Below are positions 37,677 through 46,122 of a stretch of 64,000 bases of DNA, piece by piece (position 1 is the stretch's first letter; each line of letters opens with the position of its first letter). The DNA is from Marinobacterium litorale DSM 23545 (GTDB lineage: Bacteria; Pseudomonadota; Gammaproteobacteria; Pseudomonadales; Balneatricaceae). Made by a program: the position numbers and the translations under genes. Below the pieces are notes generated by a model, which worked only from the letters and a program-made list of their open reading frames with translations, made no database searches and was not told the origin of the DNA. The stretch spans positions 85,616 to 149,615 of the forward strand of contig NZ_AUAZ01000008.1 in assembly GCF_000428985.1 (NCBI RefSeq), given 5' to 3'.

Positions 37677-37708
37677 TAAAAAAAGCGACCATCGGGTCGC
37701 TTTTTTTT
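37677..37708. terminator. Bidirectional terminator between clpX and the HDOD gene
   Basis: GCGACC and GGTCGC pair around ATCG, with A-rich sequence on one side and TTTTTTTT on the other. This gives a U-tract in both directions. It can end both clpX (+) and the converging HDOD/EAL gene (-). Confidence 0.93.
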
Positions 37709-37722
37709 GGCGGGTCTCCGGT

Positions 37723-38949
37723 TTATTCGTACATCGCCTGCATCGATTCTTTGGCCCAGTTCAGGCTTTTGCGGTAGGCGCCCTCGAACAGTGTGATATT
37801 GAAATCCGGGGGCAATTTCTCCCAATCGCCGCTTTCATAAGCGATTGTCTGCTCAAGCGTTTCTCCAATGGGACCCTCATAGCTCGAGATCGCTGATTTG
37901 ATATCGTCACCGAGAGGGACTTCCTGCAGCATGGTTTGCTGGTCCACATCCAGCATTACATGGAGTCCGGACATCATGCCGGCCATAAAATAGGAGCCCG
38001 CATTGGTGCGTTTTTGTCCCTCTGCGATCAATTCACACATCCGGCCACGGATCAGTAGTGCCCGAGCAAGCTCTTCCGGCTTATCCTGGTGGTTGGTCAT
38101 CGCGATGAGTGTGGCCCATTTGCGAACCTGATCGATACCCAGTAATACGACGGCTTCGGCAACCGACTCCACTTTACGAACCAGAGAATAGGCCGCGGAG
38201 TTGACGATTCTAAGCAGCTTATAGGTCAGCACCGGGTCACGGATGATCATATGCTCCAGAGCTTCCGGTTTCGCGTTCGGTTTCTGCAGCTCCTGGATTA
38301 ACTGCATGAGGGCGACCTGGTTGGCACTGACACGACGTCCCTTAACCACCTTGGGACGGCTTAGGAAGGAACCTTCAAACAGCTTAAAGCCAGCGCTGAT
38401 ACAGAGCTCCAGTTGCTCAACAGACTGGATGTCGGCCGCCAGCAGGGTGGTTTTGCACTGGGCAAAGGCTTTTGCCTGCTCGTGAAGTTCATCCACCGAC
38501 ATCAGGCTCACATCAAGCTTGATAATCTTGGCCATTTTATAGAGCGGCAACAGGCGTTCGTCAAAACCACGAACCTCCAGCGCGATTCTATAGCCGTCTG
38601 CGGCGAGCTGCTTGAGGGCCTTGGCAAATTCGGCTCCGACCTTGGTAGGCACGCTCAGTTGCAGTACAACCTGTTTGGTGGGTAGGGCGGGCATGGAGCC
38701 GTCAGCTACCATGGAAACCGGGACGGGCAGGAACGCGGGCACGCGTTTAACTTCGCCCTGATCCGAAATGCTGGTGTAGGTGCTCAGAATCATCTCAGAG
38801 CTGGAGCTGGCATCCGGATCGGCAGCCAGCATGTCATTGAGGCTGGTATCCCGGTGATAGTTCAGCTCATAGGCGATAACGCGTTGCTGACTATCGAAAA
38901 TCGGATGACGGGCGATCAATACCTGACCGGGATCGATCTCGTGTGCCAT
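37723..38949 (-). CDS. HDOD-domain signalling protein with degenerate EAL domain
   Basis: The 408-residue soluble protein has the YuxH/CdgJ architecture. The N-terminal EAL-like half (about 1-205; ARHPIFDSQQRVIAYELNYH, IIKLDVSLMSVDEL, GFKLFEGSFLSRP) has lost several metal-binding acids and the QGY motif, so it should not hydrolyse cyclic-di-GMP. The C-terminal HDOD domain (about 205-400; DPVLTYKLLRIVNSAAYSL, LLGIDQVRKWATLIAM) follows. Such proteins affect motility and biofilm in Vibrio and other genera, but mechanisms are poorly known. It faces clpX across a shared terminator. Confidence 0.88.
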   Translation of the reverse strand: MAHEIDPGQVLIARHPIFDSQQRVIAYELNYHRDTSLNDMLAADPDASSSSEMILSTYTSISDQGEVKRVPAFLPVPVSMVADGSMPALPTKQVVLQLSVPTKVGAEFAKALKQLAADGYRIALEVRGFDERLLPLYKMAKIIKLDVSLMSVDELHEQAKAFAQCKTTLLAADIQSVEQLELCISAGFKLFEGSFLSRPKVVKGRRVSANQVALMQLIQELQKPNAKPEALEHMIIRDPVLTYKLLRIVNSAAYSLVRKVESVAEAVVLLGIDQVRKWATLIAMTNHQDKPEELARALLIRGRMCELIAEGQKRTNAGSYFMAGMMSGLHVMLDVDQQTMLQEVPLGDDIKSAISSYEGPIGETLEQTIAYESGDWEKLPPDFNITLFEGAYRKSLNWAKESMQAMYE

Positions 38950-39103
38950 GGGCGGTCTGTCCTTCCCTTGTATCAGCTTAGGATTTTACAGGTTTTCAGG
39001 AGCAAGCACTAAACCAAATATCCTCGGATAAGTAGAAGTGCGGGCTGATGACAATGCGAGCAGCGAGTATACTATGCGGCCGACAAAAAATATTGAGTAA
39101 ACG

Positions 39104-40000
39104 ATGACACGTATCAACTGGTTTCCGGGTCATATGCATAAGGCGCGCAAAGAGATCGCGCAGACGATGGACGAAGTGGATGTGGTGATTGAGGTTCTGG
39201 ATGCCCGTTTGCCGCTTTCCAGCGAGAATCCGTTGGTGGATGCCCTGCGTAAGGACAAGCCGGTGATCAAGCTGTTGAATAAGCAGGACCTGGCTGACCC
39301 GGATCGCACCGGGGAATGGTTGCGATGGTTCAACGCGCAGGCGGGTGTTACGGCCATAGCGCTTGATACGGCGCAGAAGAAGCAGGTGCAGCGTATTCCT
39401 GCATTGTGTAAAGAGGCGGTACCCGCACGGACAAGTGCAGGCCGGCCGGTGCGTGCAATGATCATGGGAATTCCCAATGTTGGTAAATCGACTTTAATCA
39501 ATGCACTGCTGGGACGGCGAATCGCTAAAGTGGGTAACGAGCCCGCCGTCACCAAGGGGCAGAAGCGCTACAGTGAATATCAGGGCATGGCACTGTCCGA
39601 TACGCCGGGTATTCTCTGGCCCAAAATCGAAGATGAAGACGCCGGGTATCGTTTGGCCGCCAGTGGTGCGATCAAAGATACCGCGATCGAGTATGAGTTG
39701 GTTGCAGGTTATGCGGCTGCCTTTCTCTTGGCCGACTACCCTCAGTGCCTGATCGAACGTTTCAAGCTTAAAGCGGTGCCGTCATCCGCGGATGAGCTGC
39801 TCGATCAGATCGGTCGAAAAAGAGGGTGTCTGCGTCCAGGAGGTGTGGTTGATCTGTATAAAGCCGCCGATATTTTATTGACCGAGTTACGCGCTGGAAA
39901 GATAGGTCGAATTACATTCGAAACCCCGGAAGAGTGGGAACGTAAACGTTTAGAAGCAGAGCGGGCCGCTCTGGAAGCTGAGCAGGAGCAATCATCATGA
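39104..40000 (+). CDS. ylqF: Circularly permuted ribosome-biogenesis GTPase YlqF/RbgA family
   Basis: The 298-residue protein has GTPase motifs in permuted order: G4 NKQD (about 58-61) comes before G1 GIPNVGKST (about 122-130), then G2/G3 DTPGILWPK (about 166-174). In Bacillus RbgA matures the 50S subunit. The gammaproteobacterial orthologue is less studied. A TATACT lies about 35 bases before the start. The last 4 bases overlap the next gene (ATGA). Confidence 0.93.
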   Translation: MTRINWFPGHMHKARKEIAQTMDEVDVVIEVLDARLPLSSENPLVDALRKDKPVIKLLNKQDLADPDRTGEWLRWFNAQAGVTAIALDTAQKKQVQRIPALCKEAVPARTSAGRPVRAMIMGIPNVGKSTLINALLGRRIAKVGNEPAVTKGQKRYSEYQGMALSDTPGILWPKIEDEDAGYRLAASGAIKDTAIEYELVAGYAAAFLLADYPQCLIERFKLKAVPSSADELLDQIGRKRGCLRPGGVVDLYKAADILLTELRAGKIGRITFETPEEWERKRLEAERAALEAEQEQSS

Positions 40001-40272
40001 CACGCAAGAAGAAAGAGCGCTCAACCGGTAAGTTGATGACGGTACTGGAGCGAGCTCCGCGCAAGCAGGAACGGTTGGCGGATCCCACGAGTAAGGAAGC
40101 TCGCCGGCAAAAGGCGCTGCGTGAGCGGAAAAAACACAAGTCTGTCTACGAAAAGGCGCAGGCTACCCAGTCCCGGGTTGAACGTGATGCCGAAGCCGGT
40201 CGTCGAGGGACCCGTCACGGTGGACGTCTGGCAGAGAAGATCCGTCGCCTGAACCGGGAAGACGAGGACTAA
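39997..40272 (+). CDS. Small highly basic protein coupled to ylqF, function unknown
   Basis: This 91-residue protein is very rich in Lys and Arg (MTRKKKERSTGKLMTVLERA start; AEKIRRLNREDED end) and looks largely helical or disordered. I do not recognise a family. Its ATG overlaps the ylqF stop by 4 bases, so both are made together. The charge and the GTPase partner suggest an RNA- or ribosome-associated role; this is inference only. Confidence 0.7.
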   Translation: MTRKKKERSTGKLMTVLERAPRKQERLADPTSKEARRQKALRERKKHKSVYEKAQATQSRVERDAEAGRRGTRHGGRLAEKIRRLNREDED

Positions 40273-40344
40273 ACCACGCGTTTGACCTTCCCGGGAAACT
40301 CGCCTAGTTTTTGATCAGCAATGGCGTCAGTGGGAGGTCTAATC

Positions 40345-40602
40345 ATGAGCCGTGCACCTGTACGCCGGGCCGGTGACGAGCCGGTTCGGGTTTCCCTGAC
40401 GAAAGGCGAGCTCTATACCTGGTGTGCTTGTGGCCGCTCCAGTCAGCAGCCCTTCTGTGACGGTGGTAGTCATGTGGGCACGGGTATCGACCCGCTGGTG
40501 TTCGAAGCGGAACGCGACAGCGAAGTGTTGCTTTATACCTGCAAGGAAACCGGTACGCCCCCCATTTGTGATGGTTCCCACTGTCGGGGGGCGCCTGATT
40601 AA
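40345..40602 (+). CDS. CDGSH iron-sulfur protein with altered motifs
   Basis: The 85-residue protein has two CDGSH-type motifs for [2Fe-2S] binding. The first reads CACGRSSQQPFCDGGSH: the final His is one position later than usual. The second reads YTCKETGTPPICDGSH: the first Cys of the usual CxC is Tyr. Small bacterial CDGSH proteins have unknown electron-transfer or cluster roles. I chose the ATG at 40345, with GGAGG 7 bases upstream; the open frame from 40321 lacks a site. It converges on the DUF2892 gene with 4 bases between. Confidence 0.85.
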   Translation: MSRAPVRRAGDEPVRVSLTKGELYTWCACGRSSQQPFCDGGSHVGTGIDPLVFEAERDSEVLLYTCKETGTPPICDGSHCRGAPD

Positions 40603-40606
40603 CCTT

Positions 40607-40801
40607 TCACGCATTCCCGTCTTTTTTAGTGCACACGCCAATCAGGCTGTACACAGGGCAGAAGCTAACCAGCCCTGTCAGTAGTGGAACCACACCAATC
40701 CAGCCCCAGACCGGCAGCGCGCCAGCCAGTGTCGCCGCGATCAGCGCCAGACCCACAACAATACGCAAAATTCTGTCGATGCCACCAACATTTGCTTTCA
40801 T
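40607..40801 (-). CDS. DUF2892 (YgaP-type) small membrane protein
   Basis: The 64-residue protein is two hydrophobic helices (ILRIVVGLALIAATLAG, then PLLTGLVSFCPVYSLIGV) of the DUF2892 family, also found as the membrane tail of the rhodanese YgaP. The CPVYSLIGVCT end carries two cysteines typical of the family. No rhodanese domain is present. An AAGGAGAT site precedes the ATG. It follows the Crp/Fnr gene by 73 bases on the same strand, so the regulator may control it. Confidence 0.85.
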   Translation of the reverse strand: MKANVGGIDRILRIVVGLALIAATLAGALPVWGWIGVVPLLTGLVSFCPVYSLIGVCTKKDGNA

Positions 40802-40874
40802 CCGAGATCTCCTTATTAAGGATATTTTGATAGCTTCAGCATAGTTCAGGCAGCTACGGTGTTCAGTGACTTAA

Positions 40875-41528
40875 TCACATAGCCGCGAGTTTTTTCAGCT
40901 CTTCACGGTTGGTCAGGGTAACGCTGCCGCGTGATAGCTGAAGCCATCCTCGCCGCTCGAACTCTTTCAGCGTGCGACTAATCACTTCCCGCGCTGTGCC
41001 CAACTCTCGCGCCAATTGCTGGTGCGTGGTCCGAATGGCGTCTTCAGGTCGGGCCAAAAGCCAGTCGGCGAGTCTGCTGTCCAAGCGTCCAAAGGATATG
41101 GCATCTATCAGCATTAACAGTTCGGTTAATCGTTCACCATAGCCGTCAAAGACAAATGCGCGTAATGCTTTGCTGTCATCCAGCGCTGTTTCGAAGGCTG
41201 GGGCGGGAATAACCACGGCGGTAACCGGTGTTTCGGTGATCGCTTCCGCTTGATAAGGGCCACCCCCTATCAGGCAGGCGGTGGTGAGGATGCAGGACTG
41301 TCCGCTTTCTACTCGGTAAAGTACGATTTCGCGGCCGCTGGAAGACAGCTTTTGCACTCGAACGGAGCCGCTGATAACCAGTAAAAACTGTTTGCAGCGA
41401 TCACCCGGATGAAACACTTCGGTCTCAGCAGGAATTTCAACAACCCGAGATTGAGCAAGCGCTTTACGCCAGCCGGGGGAATCCACGGCCTGTAGGGTTG
41501 GAAAAAGTGAAAGCCAGCCGGTATCCAT
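40875..41528 (-). CDS. Crp/Fnr-family transcriptional regulator
   Basis: The 217-residue regulator has an N-terminal cyclic-nucleotide-type beta barrel (about 15-130; FHPGDRCKQFLLVISGSVRV) and a C-terminal helix-turn-helix (about 165-205; THQQLARELGTAREVISRTLKEFE), whose E..SR pattern is Fnr-like. The four N-terminal iron-sulfur cysteines of Fnr are missing, so it is not an oxygen sensor of that type. The signal is unknown. It precedes the DUF2892 gene, a pairing seen in sulfur-related loci, which is only suggestive here. Confidence 0.88.
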   Translation of the reverse strand: MDTGWLSLFPTLQAVDSPGWRKALAQSRVVEIPAETEVFHPGDRCKQFLLVISGSVRVQKLSSSGREIVLYRVESGQSCILTTACLIGGGPYQAEAITETPVTAVVIPAPAFETALDDSKALRAFVFDGYGERLTELLMLIDAISFGRLDSRLADWLLARPEDAIRTTHQQLARELGTAREVISRTLKEFERRGWLQLSRGSVTLTNREELKKLAAM

Positions 41529-41594
41529 CAGTTTCGCCTCGCGTCCTTAGCAGGGCGTCTAGTGTACCCGCGCAATCGAGTGCGGGCGATAACG

Positions 41595-41624
41595 AAAAAA
41601 GCTCCCGCCTTGTGGGCGGGAGCT
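41595..41624 (-). terminator. Rho-independent terminator of aceA
   Basis: On the minus strand GCTCCCGCC, an ACAA loop region and GGCGGGAGC are followed by TTTTTT. It lies 83 bases beyond the aceA stop. It separates aceA from the Crp/Fnr gene on the same strand. Confidence 0.92.
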
Positions 41625-41706
41625 TGCCAACGGATCAGAGAGCGGGTGGCTCTCAGCGAGTGCCGGTCACACTGGGGATGGACCGGCGATCCGCGGAGAC
41701 TAACGT

Positions 41707-43302
41707 TTAGAACTGGTTCATGGTGTTATCTTTACCAGAAGCCTTCAGAGCCGCGTCACCGGAGAAGTACTCTTTGTGATCGTCGCCCATGTCGGAACCG
41801 GCCATGTTCTGGTGCTTAACGCAGGCGATGCTCTGACGGATCTCCTTGCGCTGCACACCTTCGACGTAGCCCAGCATACCGGCATCACCGAAGTACTCTT
41901 TGGCCAGGTTGTCGGTGGACAGGGCCGCGGTGTGGTAGGTCGGCAGCGTGATCAGGTGGTGGAAGATACCGGCTTCGCGGGATGCATCACGCTGGAAGGT
42001 GCGGATCTTCTCATCGGCTGCAGCAGCCAGTTCGGTGTCGTCGTATTCGACGCTCATCAAGTTTGCGCGGTCGTAGGCGGAAACGTCCTGGCCGGCTTCA
42101 ACCATGGCATCGAACACCTGCTGACGGAAGTTCAGGGTCCAGTTGAAGGACGGGCTGTTGTTGTAAACCAGCTTGGCATTCGGTACCGCTTCACGGATGC
42201 GGTTAACCATGTTGGCGATCTGACCAACGTGCGGCTTCTCGGTCTCGATCCAGAGCAGGTCTGCGCCGTTCTGCAGTGAAGTGATGCAGTCCAGAACCAC
42301 GCGGTCTTCACCGGAGCCCTTCTTGAACTGGAACAGGCCGGATGCGAGACGCTTCGGCTTGAGCAGCTTGCCGTTAGCCTTAACAACCACATCACCGTTA
42401 TCGATATCAGCGGCGCTATCAATGTAGTCGCCGTCCAGGAAGCTGTTGTACTTGTCGCCCAGGTCGCCCGGCTCGTTGGTGACGGCGATCTGTTTGGTCA
42501 GGCCTGCACCCAGGGAGTCGGTACGTGCCACGATAACACCGTCGTCGACACCCAGTTCCAGGAATGCGTAGCGAACAGCACGGATCTTGGCGAGGAAGTC
42601 GGCATGAGGAACGGTTACTTTACCGTCCTGGTGACCGCACTGCTTCTCGTCAGAGACCTGGTTTTCGATCTGGATGGCGCAGGCGCCCGCTTCGATCATT
42701 TTCTTGGCCAGCAGGTAGGTGGCTTCTTCGTTACCGAAACCTGCGTCGATGTCAGCGATGATCGGCACAACATGAGTCTCGAAGTTGTCGATCTTAGCCT
42801 GGATGTCAGCTTCTTTAGCGGCATCGCCAGCTTCACGTGCATTATCCAGCTCGCGGAACAGGCCACCCAGCTCACGTGCATCTGCCTGGCGCAGGAAGGT
42901 ATACAGCTCTTCGATCAGGGCCGGAACAGAGGTCTTCTCGTGCATGGACTGGTCGGGCAGCGGACCAAACTCGGAGCGCAGCGCGGCGATCATCCAGCCG
43001 GACAGGTACAGGTAGCGCTTGTTGGTATTGCCGAAGTGCTTCTTGATCGAGATCAGCTTCTGCTGACCGATGAAGCCGTGCCAGCAACCCAGAGATTGAG
43101 TGTACTGAGAGGTATCCGCGTCATACTCGGCCATGTCCTGGCGCATCAGCTTGGCGGTGTAGCGTGCGATGTCCAGACCGGTCTTGAAACGGTTCTGCAC
43201 CTTCATGCGAGCAGCGAACTCCGGGTTGATACCTTCCCAGGGTGCGCCATTGACCGCTTTCAGGCTGGCAACTGCGTCGATTGCTTTCTTGTACTCTGAC
43301 AT
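41707..43302 (-). CDS. aceA: Isocitrate lyase AceA (long Pseudomonas-type form)
   Basis: The 531-residue enzyme splits isocitrate into glyoxylate and succinate, the first step of the glyoxylate shunt. The catalytic signature is SDEKQCGHQDGK (KKCGH equivalent) at about residue 217, and the nearby PIIADIDAGFGNEEATYLL and SPSFNWTL segments are typical. The length matches the 531-residue Pseudomonas enzyme, not the shorter E. coli type. AGAGGAAAA lies 5 bases before the ATG. Malate synthase is not in the window. A TATAAA about 65 bases upstream on the minus strand could be its -10. Confidence 0.97.
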   Translation of the reverse strand: MSEYKKAIDAVASLKAVNGAPWEGINPEFAARMKVQNRFKTGLDIARYTAKLMRQDMAEYDADTSQYTQSLGCWHGFIGQQKLISIKKHFGNTNKRYLYLSGWMIAALRSEFGPLPDQSMHEKTSVPALIEELYTFLRQADARELGGLFRELDNAREAGDAAKEADIQAKIDNFETHVVPIIADIDAGFGNEEATYLLAKKMIEAGACAIQIENQVSDEKQCGHQDGKVTVPHADFLAKIRAVRYAFLELGVDDGVIVARTDSLGAGLTKQIAVTNEPGDLGDKYNSFLDGDYIDSAADIDNGDVVVKANGKLLKPKRLASGLFQFKKGSGEDRVVLDCITSLQNGADLLWIETEKPHVGQIANMVNRIREAVPNAKLVYNNSPSFNWTLNFRQQVFDAMVEAGQDVSAYDRANLMSVEYDDTELAAAADEKIRTFQRDASREAGIFHHLITLPTYHTAALSTDNLAKEYFGDAGMLGYVEGVQRKEIRQSIACVKHQNMAGSDMGDDHKEYFSGDAALKASGKDNTMNQF

Positions 43303-43866
43303 GGCTTTTCCTCTACAGTCTTGCTGTTCGGTGAATTAAAAGCTTCACGTTTTATATTTGCTGCGACTTGTTGGGGGAGCCGCAACGCTTATGCAGCGAA
43401 TAATGTGTGCTGGCCGGAGAGCTGTCAAAGCGGTTTTGTGCATAGCAGCAAGGTTTGTATTAGGACTACAAGCCCCGGAAATCGGGCACTGTAGTTTTAC
43501 TACCCGATCAAATTTGTTGTGCAATGCGAAAAATGCAGTGACGACGCGGGATGGAAGGTCTATTTCTTTTGTATGAAATACTTTGGTCGAGGCTATGAAA
43601 TGCGCGATTTACATAAACGATAAGGAATAATAAATATTATTTTTAAATCTAAAAGGTCTATAAAAAGTTAACTACAAACTGTTCATTTCAGTTGCTTTTT
43701 CGGCACCAAAAGTGTCATGCCTATTACCAAAGTCGATATAGTCCCTATAAAATGTGTGTCTATGGCGCTTGGCTGGGTAGGTGGTGATGGGTAAAACAGA
43801 GGGCGAGACCGGGTATTGCGGTCTCGCGGTTAGGGAGTGGGCCGTCGTAACGTCCGGGAGCTGACG
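43303..43866. promoter_or_regulatory. Gene-free AT-rich gap between aceA and roxA
   Basis: These 564 bases hold no convincing gene. The aceA promoter should lie in the left part (TATAAA near 43350-43355 on the minus strand). A two-part hairpin at 43465-43495 (ACTACA/TGTAGT with GCCC/GGGC inside) is followed by TTTT on the plus strand. Bases about 43560-43760 are strikingly AT-rich compared with the rest of the window. At 43803-43827 GCGAGACC/GGTCTCGC form a hairpin just beyond roxA and may end it. Confidence 0.5.
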
Positions 43867-45021
43867 TCAGTCAAGAACGGGGTAGAGCGCGCCGGCGCCA
43901 ATCAGGCGGCAGAGCAGGTCGAGCGCATCACGGTTTAAGTTCGGTAACTGCGCCGGCGTGTAATCGTTGCGCAGGCATAGTGCTTCAGCCAGGGGAAGTG
44001 TCTCGCAGGTTAATGGATAGCGTTCCCCGTTCGCGAACAACGATGCCTCACCAGCCTTGTCCAGGTAGGCGAACCGGGCGCCTTCGTTGCGACGTAAGGG
44101 TATGTCTTGCGCAAGCCACTGCTGTAGCTCTTCGATCGAGGGCGGTTCCTGCACCTCTTCCAGCTCCGGGTATTTGGGCTCGGTCATATACCGCCCAAAC
44201 CATCGCGCTATCTGCGCTTCATCTTTTAAGTAACTGGCCAGAATCGCCTGGACGCGGTTCAGGGCGTCCTGCCCGATCTGTCCCGGGTTGGTCTGAAGGC
44301 TCAGATCCGGATCGGCATAGCGTATCTCTCGCCCCAGTTTTTCACCCACGAAATCACTGAAACTGCGCAAAATCTCATTGTGGGCGGGTGCCCGAAAGCC
44401 GATGGAATAGGTCATGCAGTCGTCGCCGACAGCGTAGCCATTATGGGCGATCTGAGGTGGCAGATAGAGCATGTCTCCAGGTTCCAGATCATAACTCTGA
44501 TCCGGTTTCCACTCGGGGAGAATCATCACCGGCGCATCCGGCCGGCGCGGAGAATCTTCGGTACAGACGCCCCCGAGCTCCCAGCGTCGTGTACCACTGG
44601 CCTGCAACAGGAAAACGTCGTAATTGTCATAGTGGGGGCCTACGCCGCCCCCGGGGGCGGCATAGCTGATCATCAGATCATCCACCCGCCAGCTGGGTAT
44701 GAAACGGAACCGCTCTACCAGGTCGGCCGCTTCCGGGATCCAGTGGTCCACGGCCTGAACCAGCAGCGTCCATTGCGAGTCAGGCAGTTCCGCGAACCGC
44801 GATTCCGGAAAGGGCCCCTGTTCCAGCGACCAGTGATCCTCATTCGCGTCGAAGCGGATCAGGCGTGACTCCACATCGGGTTCGCAGGCCAGACCGGCCA
44901 GCTCATCAGCGGTCACCGGGGGCGAAAAGTCAGGTATCGCCTGGCGAATCAGCAGCGGCTTTTTTTGCCAATAGTCCTTGAGAAAGGTCTCGACCGAGAT
45001 TGAGCCTAGCGGCGCGTCCAT
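43867..45021 (-). CDS. roxA: Ribosomal protein uL16 3-hydroxylase RoxA (JmjC)
   Basis: The 384-residue 2-oxoglutarate/Fe(II) oxygenase hydroxylates an arginine of ribosomal protein L16. The iron triad HxD...H is in GPHYDNYDVFLLQ (about 129-131) and in PPQIAHNGYAV. The start PLGSISVETFLKDYWQKKPLLIR matches YcfD (373 residues in E. coli), in pieces: SVETFLKDYW and KKPLLIR. I chose the ATG at 45021, since the conserved part begins there; the frame is open to 45141 but overlaps the upstream gene. It starts 2 bases after that gene's stop. Not a histone demethylase. Confidence 0.92.
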   Translation of the reverse strand: MDAPLGSISVETFLKDYWQKKPLLIRQAIPDFSPPVTADELAGLACEPDVESRLIRFDANEDHWSLEQGPFPESRFAELPDSQWTLLVQAVDHWIPEAADLVERFRFIPSWRVDDLMISYAAPGGGVGPHYDNYDVFLLQASGTRRWELGGVCTEDSPRRPDAPVMILPEWKPDQSYDLEPGDMLYLPPQIAHNGYAVGDDCMTYSIGFRAPAHNEILRSFSDFVGEKLGREIRYADPDLSLQTNPGQIGQDALNRVQAILASYLKDEAQIARWFGRYMTEPKYPELEEVQEPPSIEELQQWLAQDIPLRRNEGARFAYLDKAGEASLFANGERYPLTCETLPLAEALCLRNDYTPAQLPNLNRDALDLLCRLIGAGALYPVLD

Positions 45022-45023
45022 AT

Positions 45024-45275
45024 TCACTTGGCAAGTAGCTCCATCATCTCTTCGAGTGCGTCTTCCAGCTCTCCCATGACCTTGCGCGTATCCCGGGCGG
45101 AGAGTGCAGCAGTCCGGTTGTTGCCAACCATCCGTACGCACTTGGCGATCTGGTCCGCACAGCGCTGAATGCCGGTCAGGTTATATTCGTACTGCTCCAT
45201 GCTGCTGGCAGCGTCCTGCAATGCTTCATGGAGCTGGCCTGCCTGAGCGGCCAGCTGGTGAAGGGTTTGACTCAT
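45024..45275 (-). CDS. Small helical protein upstream of roxA, function unknown
   Basis: This 83-residue acidic protein is almost all helix, with a heptad-like pattern (LHQLAAQAGQLHEALQDAAS and VMGELEDALEEMMELLAK). I do not recognise a family. An AAGGAG site lies 6 bases before the ATG at 45275, which fixes the start over an upstream ATG at 45293. It is 2 bases from roxA, so the two are co-translated, and it might be a partner or unrelated passenger. Confidence 0.75.
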   Translation of the reverse strand: MSQTLHQLAAQAGQLHEALQDAASSMEQYEYNLTGIQRCADQIAKCVRMVGNNRTAALSARDTRKVMGELEDALEEMMELLAK

Positions 45276-45340
45276 GTTGATCTCCTTAAACACTAGACCG
45301 CATTACTTTATCAGCCTGCCGGGGTTGAGGTAATTCGATA

Positions 45341-46069
45341 TTAGTCCCGGGTCAGCCGCTCGACGGTCTCTTCAACCGATGCCAAGATGCCGCGCAGCAT
45401 GCCAAGTTCGGTTTTTTCCGGGCGCGAGCGATTGAAGTAACGCTTGAGTTTATCCATCACCCGTCCCTCATGCTGGGGAATAATAAAGTTGGTAACCCGT
45501 AATACGCGCTCCAGATGCTCGTAGAACAGCACCATCTCTTTCTGGCGTGGGTAGGGTGCCGGCTCCAGAGTTTTGCGCTCGGCTTTACGGGCAGCCCGTC
45601 TCAGCTCGTAGCAGACCAGCTGAATCGCCTGGGCGACGTTCAGCACCGGATAGTCCGGGTTGGCGTCAATATAGAGGTGGCGATTACACAACAACATTTC
45701 CGCATTGTTCAGGCCCATTGTCTCGCGCCCAAACAGGATGGCGATCTGGCCGCTGCTGGCTTCCTGTACCACCTGGCCTGCGGTGGTTTCCAAGTCAAGC
45801 AGGGGGAGATCATAGCTGCGTTCGCGAGCGCTGGTGCCGATCACTAACTGACAGTCAGCGATGGCGGCCTCAACGCTGTCGACTACCACCGCCTGGGCCA
45901 GCAGATCTTTGGCGCCCGCGGCTCTGGATTCGGCCTCGTCATCGGGAAAAACCCGTGGGTCAACCAAATATAGCTGCGACAATCCCATGTTTTTCATGGC
46001 GCGAGCGGCTGCACCGATATTGCCGGGATGGAAGGTTTGCACCAGTACGATTCGAATATTGGAGAGCAT
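45341..46069 (-). CDS. trmJ: tRNA (cytidine/uridine-32-2'-O)-methyltransferase TrmJ
   Basis: The 242-residue SPOUT methyltransferase methylates the ribose at tRNA position 32. The knot motifs NIRIVLVQTFHPGNIGAAARA (in pieces: VQTFHPGNIG, AARAMKNMG), ILFGRETMGLNN and YPVLNVAQAIQLVCYEL are present. A C-terminal helical extension (about 165-242) is typical of TrmJ and not of TrmL. The purB terminator lies just upstream, so trmJ has its own promoter. Confidence 0.93.
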   Translation of the reverse strand: MLSNIRIVLVQTFHPGNIGAAARAMKNMGLSQLYLVDPRVFPDDEAESRAAGAKDLLAQAVVVDSVEAAIADCQLVIGTSARERSYDLPLLDLETTAGQVVQEASSGQIAILFGRETMGLNNAEMLLCNRHLYIDANPDYPVLNVAQAIQLVCYELRRAARKAERKTLEPAPYPRQKEMVLFYEHLERVLRVTNFIIPQHEGRVMDKLKRYFNRSRPEKTELGMLRGILASVEETVERLTRD

Positions 46070-46122
46070 TGGATGTTCGTGATTGAGAGTTCAGTTTACA
46101 GCGCAGAACCGGGCGCCGGACA

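Noticed and set aside
43358..43576. 72-codon plus-strand frame in the aceA-roxA gap
   Set aside because: No ribosome site, and it contains the terminator-like hairpin; composition is not coding-like.
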